Shown one piece after another: positions 13,960-16,365 of a stretch of 16,365 bases of DNA. The stretch's first letter is position 1. Each line of letters begins with the position of its first letter. The position numbers were made by a program, and so were the translations under genes. The DNA is taken from contig JAHINZ010000302.1 of assembly GCA_018895795.1 (NCBI GenBank), forward strand, positions 1-16,365, given 5' to 3'. The notes beneath the pieces were generated by a model, which worked only from the letters and a program-made list of their open reading frames with translations, did not search any database and was not told the origin of the DNA. The stretch is from Alphaproteobacteria bacterium. GTDB taxonomy: Bacteria; Pseudomonadota; Alphaproteobacteria; Caulobacterales; Caulobacteraceae.

Positions 13960-15462
13960 ATGACGCAAGCGACCACGCTCGAAAGAGCGTCGACGACCGC
14001 TGACACCGAACATTTTGACGTGATCATCGTCGGCGCCGGCATATCCGGCATCGGCGGAGCCTATCACCTGACCACCCAGCGTCCGGGAACAAGCTTCGCC
14101 GTTCTTGAAGCGCTCGGCGACTTCGGCGGCACCTGGCGCAGTCACACCTATCCGGGCATCCGTTCGGACAGCGACCTCTACACCTTCGGCTACCGGTTCA
14201 AGCCCTGGGTAGGTCCGCCGATCGCCAGCGCCGCCGAGATCCTCAAATATATGGGCGAGGTGATCGAGGACAACGGTCTGGCCCGCCACATCCGCTATGG
14301 CCACAAGATCACCCGCGCCAGCTGGTCCAGCGCCGACAAGCTGTGGACCCTGGAGGTGACGCGCGGCGACGGTCAGACCCAGCGCTTCACGACCAACTTC
14401 CTGTGGATGTGCCAGGGCTATTATCGCCAATTGCAGGGCTACACGCCGCAATGGCCCGGCATGAGCGACTACAAGGGCCAGGTCATCCACCCGCAGGAAT
14501 GGCCCAAGGACCTCGACTACAAGGGCAAAAAGGTCGTCGTGATCGGATCGGGCGCCACCGCCGCCACCCTGGTGCCGGCCATCGCCGGCGACTGCGAACA
14601 CGTCACCCTGCTGCAGCGCTCGCCGACCTATTTCGTGCCGGGCCGCAACGAGAACGACCTCGCCAACACCCTGCGCGAACTGCAGATCGACGAGACCTGG
14701 ATTCACGAAATCGTCCGCCGCAAGGCCCTGTTCGACCAGGAGATGTTCACCCATCGCGCTGTCGCGGAGCCCGAGGCCGTCACGGCCGAGTTGCTGGAGG
14801 GGGTGAAGGCCTTCCTGGGCGAGGACTTCGACATCGCCAAGCACTTCACGCCCCGCTATCGCCCCTGGCGGCAACGGATCGCCTTCGTGCCGGACGGCGA
14901 CCTGTTCCAGGGCATCGCCTCGGGCAAGGCCTCGGTGGTCACCGACGAGATCGATCGCTTCACCCCGACCGGCCTGTTGCTGAAGTCCGGCGAAACCCTC
15001 GACGCCGACATCATCATCACCGCCACCGGCTTCAACCTGAACGTCCTGGGCGACATCGACTTCGTCATCGACGACAAGCCGCTGAACTTCGCCGACACCG
15101 TCACCTATCGCGGCATGATGTTCACCGGCGTGCCCAACATGATCTGGGTGTTCGGCTATTTCCGCGCCAGCTGGACCCTGCGCGCCGACCTGATCGGCGA
15201 CTTCGTCTGCCGCCTGCTGGCCCATATGGACGCCAAGGGGGCCAAACAGGTCGAGGTCGCCTTGCGCCCGGAAGACAAAGACATGCCGCTGTCGGGCTGG
15301 ATCGATCCCGAGAACTTCAATCCCGGCTATCTGATGCGCGGCCTGCACCTGCTGCCCCGGGCCGGCGACAAGCCCGAATGGCGTCACACCCAGGACTACT
15401 GGCTGGAGAAGGACGCCCTGCCGGCTATCGATCTGGACGAGGCCAGCTTCGTCTATACCTGA
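13960..15462 (+). CDS. Flavin-containing monooxygenase, EthA-like Baeyer-Villiger type
   Basis: NADPH- and O2-dependent flavoprotein expected to oxidise ketones or thio-compounds. The 500-residue protein has the FAD Rossmann motif VIIVGAGISGIGGAYHL (21-37), FGGTWRSHTYPGIRSDSDLY after it, the Baeyer-Villiger fingerprint region YKGQVIHPQEWP, and the second (NADPH) Rossmann site KKVVVIGSGATAATLVPA. LLQRSPTYF and ATGFNLN are also typical of EthA-like members. Compared with the textbook fingerprint FxGxxxHxxxWP, the first position is Tyr rather than Phe, as is common in this branch. The start ATG at 13960 has GGGAGGG four bases upstream. The gene diverges from the acyl-CoA dehydrogenase, and a hairpin follows its stop. 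The natural substrate is not readable from sequence. Confidence 0.93.
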   Translation: MTQATTLERASTTADTEHFDVIIVGAGISGIGGAYHLTTQRPGTSFAVLEALGDFGGTWRSHTYPGIRSDSDLYTFGYRFKPWVGPPIASAAEILKYMGEVIEDNGLARHIRYGHKITRASWSSADKLWTLEVTRGDGQTQRFTTNFLWMCQGYYRQLQGYTPQWPGMSDYKGQVIHPQEWPKDLDYKGKKVVVIGSGATAATLVPAIAGDCEHVTLLQRSPTYFVPGRNENDLANTLRELQIDETWIHEIVRRKALFDQEMFTHRAVAEPEAVTAELLEGVKAFLGEDFDIAKHFTPRYRPWRQRIAFVPDGDLFQGIASGKASVVTDEIDRFTPTGLLLKSGETLDADIIITATGFNLNVLGDIDFVIDDKPLNFADTVTYRGMMFTGVPNMIWVFGYFRASWTLRADLIGDFVCRLLAHMDAKGAKQVEVALRPEDKDMPLSGWIDPENFNPGYLMRGLHLLPRAGDKPEWRHTQDYWLEKDALPAIDLDEASFVYT

Positions 15463-15469
15463 TCGCGGA

Positions 15470-15498
15470 GGCGGCGGGCGCTTAAGGGCCCCGCCGCC
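15470..15498 (+). terminator. Hairpin after the flavin monooxygenase
   Basis: GGCGGCGGG (15470-15478) pairs perfectly with CCCGCCGCC (15490-15498) around an 11-base loop, eight bases after the monooxygenase stop. The tail CTTGCCTT is only weakly T-rich, so termination may be partial and hemB could receive read-through. Confidence 0.5.
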
Positions 15499-15535
15499 CT
15501 TGCCTTGGCCGCCCTCCCGCGCGAAACCCTAGGGC

Positions 15536-16365
15536 ATGACCACGCCCCCGCTCGCCCCCTACCCCGCCACCCGCCTGCGCCGCCTGCGCCAAGCCGACTG
15601 GACTCGCCGCCTGGTCCGCGAGACCGAGGTGCGCCCCTCCGACCTGATCTGGTCGATGGTGGTGCATGAGGGCGAAGGCGTGATCCCGGTGGCCTCGATG
15701 CCGGGCGTCGAACGCCTGTCGGTCAAGGAGGCCGCCAAGGCCGCCGTGCGAGCCCGCGATCTGGGCATCCCCGCCATCGCCATCTTCCCGCACATCGACG
15801 GCGCCCGGAAGGACGCCACCGGCTCGATCGCCGCCGATCCCGACGGTGTCATCCCCCGCGCCGTCAAGGCCATGAAGGACGCCGCCCCCGAGGTCGGCAT
15901 CATGTGCGCCGTCGCCCTGGACCCGTTCACCGACCACGGCCACGACGGCGTGATTGAAGGCGGCCGGATCCTCAACGATCCGACCATCGAGCGCCTGATC
16001 GAACAGGGGCTGATGCAGGCCGAGGCTGGCGCCGACATCCTGGCCCCGTCCGACATGATGGACGGCCGGGTCGGCGCCCTGCGCGCGGCCCTGGAGGGCG
16101 CCAACTTCCAGGACACGATGATCATGTCCTACGCCGCCAAATACGCCTCGGCCTTCTATGGCCCGTACCGCGACGCCATCGGCTCGGCGAAACTGGCGGG
16201 CGGCCCCAACAGCAAGGGACCGGGCGACAAGAAGACCTATCAGATGGACCCGGCCAATACCGAGGAAGCCATCCGCGAGGTGATGCTCGACATCGCCGAG
16301 GGCGCCGACATGGTCATGGTCAAGCCGGCGCTGGCCTACCTGGACATCGTGCGCCGCGTGCGCGA
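15536..16365 (+). CDS. hemB: Delta-aminolevulinic acid dehydratase (porphobilinogen synthase), 3' end beyond window
   Basis: Condenses two 5-aminolevulinate molecules into porphobilinogen, the step after HemA. 276 complete codons are present; about 60 residues are missing on the right. The opening is typical, RLRRLRQADWTRRLVRETEV, followed by DLIWSMVVHEGEG. The metal segment reads ALDPFTDHGHDG (127-138): aspartates replace the cysteines of Zn-dependent enzymes, so this is the Mg-type, non-zinc class. Active-site lysines are Lys202 (SYAAKYASAFYGPYRDA) and Lys263 (MVMVKPALAYLDIV). The ATG at 15536 is decided by a TAG stop two codons upstream in the same frame (15530-15532). The ribosome site is weak, only AGGG one base away, so a leaderless or poorly initiated transcript is possible. 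Confidence 0.96.
   Translation, partial: MTTPPLAPYPATRLRRLRQADWTRRLVRETEVRPSDLIWSMVVHEGEGVIPVASMPGVERLSVKEAAKAAVRARDLGIPAIAIFPHIDGARKDATGSIAADPDGVIPRAVKAMKDAAPEVGIMCAVALDPFTDHGHDGVIEGGRILNDPTIERLIEQGLMQAEAGADILAPSDMMDGRVGALRAALEGANFQDTMIMSYAAKYASAFYGPYRDAIGSAKLAGGPNSKGPGDKKTYQMDPANTEEAIREVMLDIAEGADMVMVKPALAYLDIVRRVR

Noticed and set aside
13882..15387. Long minus-strand open frame opposite the flavin monooxygenase (about 500 codons)
   Set aside because: Its translation is low-complexity and resembles no family, while the plus strand encodes a clear flavoprotein. High GC makes stop codons rare on the opposite strand.

Overview
The window is ordinary chromosomal DNA from a GC-rich alphaproteobacterium. 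The gene order and protein types point to Caulobacteraceae, most likely Caulobacter: nrdR-ribH-nusB-thiL beside glyA, a Ros/MucR regulator, a C4-pathway 5-aminolevulinate synthase (hemA), and FixK-type boxes. The species cannot be settled by reading. No rRNA, tRNA, CRISPR array, phage or insertion sequence is visible.

Layout. Positions 1-6159 are a long minus-strand run, in transcription order glyA, nrdR, ribH, nusB, thiL, a small exported protein with a FliL-like pattern, and the start of hppA (proton-pumping pyrophosphatase, running off the left edge). Several of these genes overlap or nearly touch. A Ros/MucR regulator (6322-6762, plus) diverges from glyA and converges on hemA (6808-8034, minus) with a hairpin between them. 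Positions 8196-13709 are all minus strand: mmsB, a lipoprotein-type methyltransferase, a 3-hydroxyisobutyryl-CoA hydrolase, a histidine phosphatase, a VapBC-type toxin-antitoxin pair, and an isobutyryl-CoA dehydrogenase-like acyl-CoA dehydrogenase. An EthA-like flavin monooxygenase (13960-15462) and hemB (15536 to the right edge) lie on the plus strand.

How the genes relate. GlyA makes glycine, HemA condenses glycine with succinyl-CoA, and HemB takes the next heme step. The acyl-CoA dehydrogenase, hydrolase and MmsB are three steps of valine catabolism, a route that feeds succinyl-CoA by way of propionyl-CoA. NrdR, NusB, RibH and ThiL form a conserved housekeeping group.

Most notable signals. 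Two exact FNR/FixK-type boxes (TTGAT-N4-ATCAA) lie in intergenic DNA, one before hppA and one before the flavin monooxygenase. The RibH has several substitutions in its substrate pocket. A SAM-methyltransferase-like protein carries a lipoprotein signal and nine prolines. A 29-bp tandem duplication and a 113-bp nested palindromic repeat flank that gene, and a 20-bp operator-like palindrome precedes the toxin-antitoxin pair. I do not see a convincing new multi-gene system.
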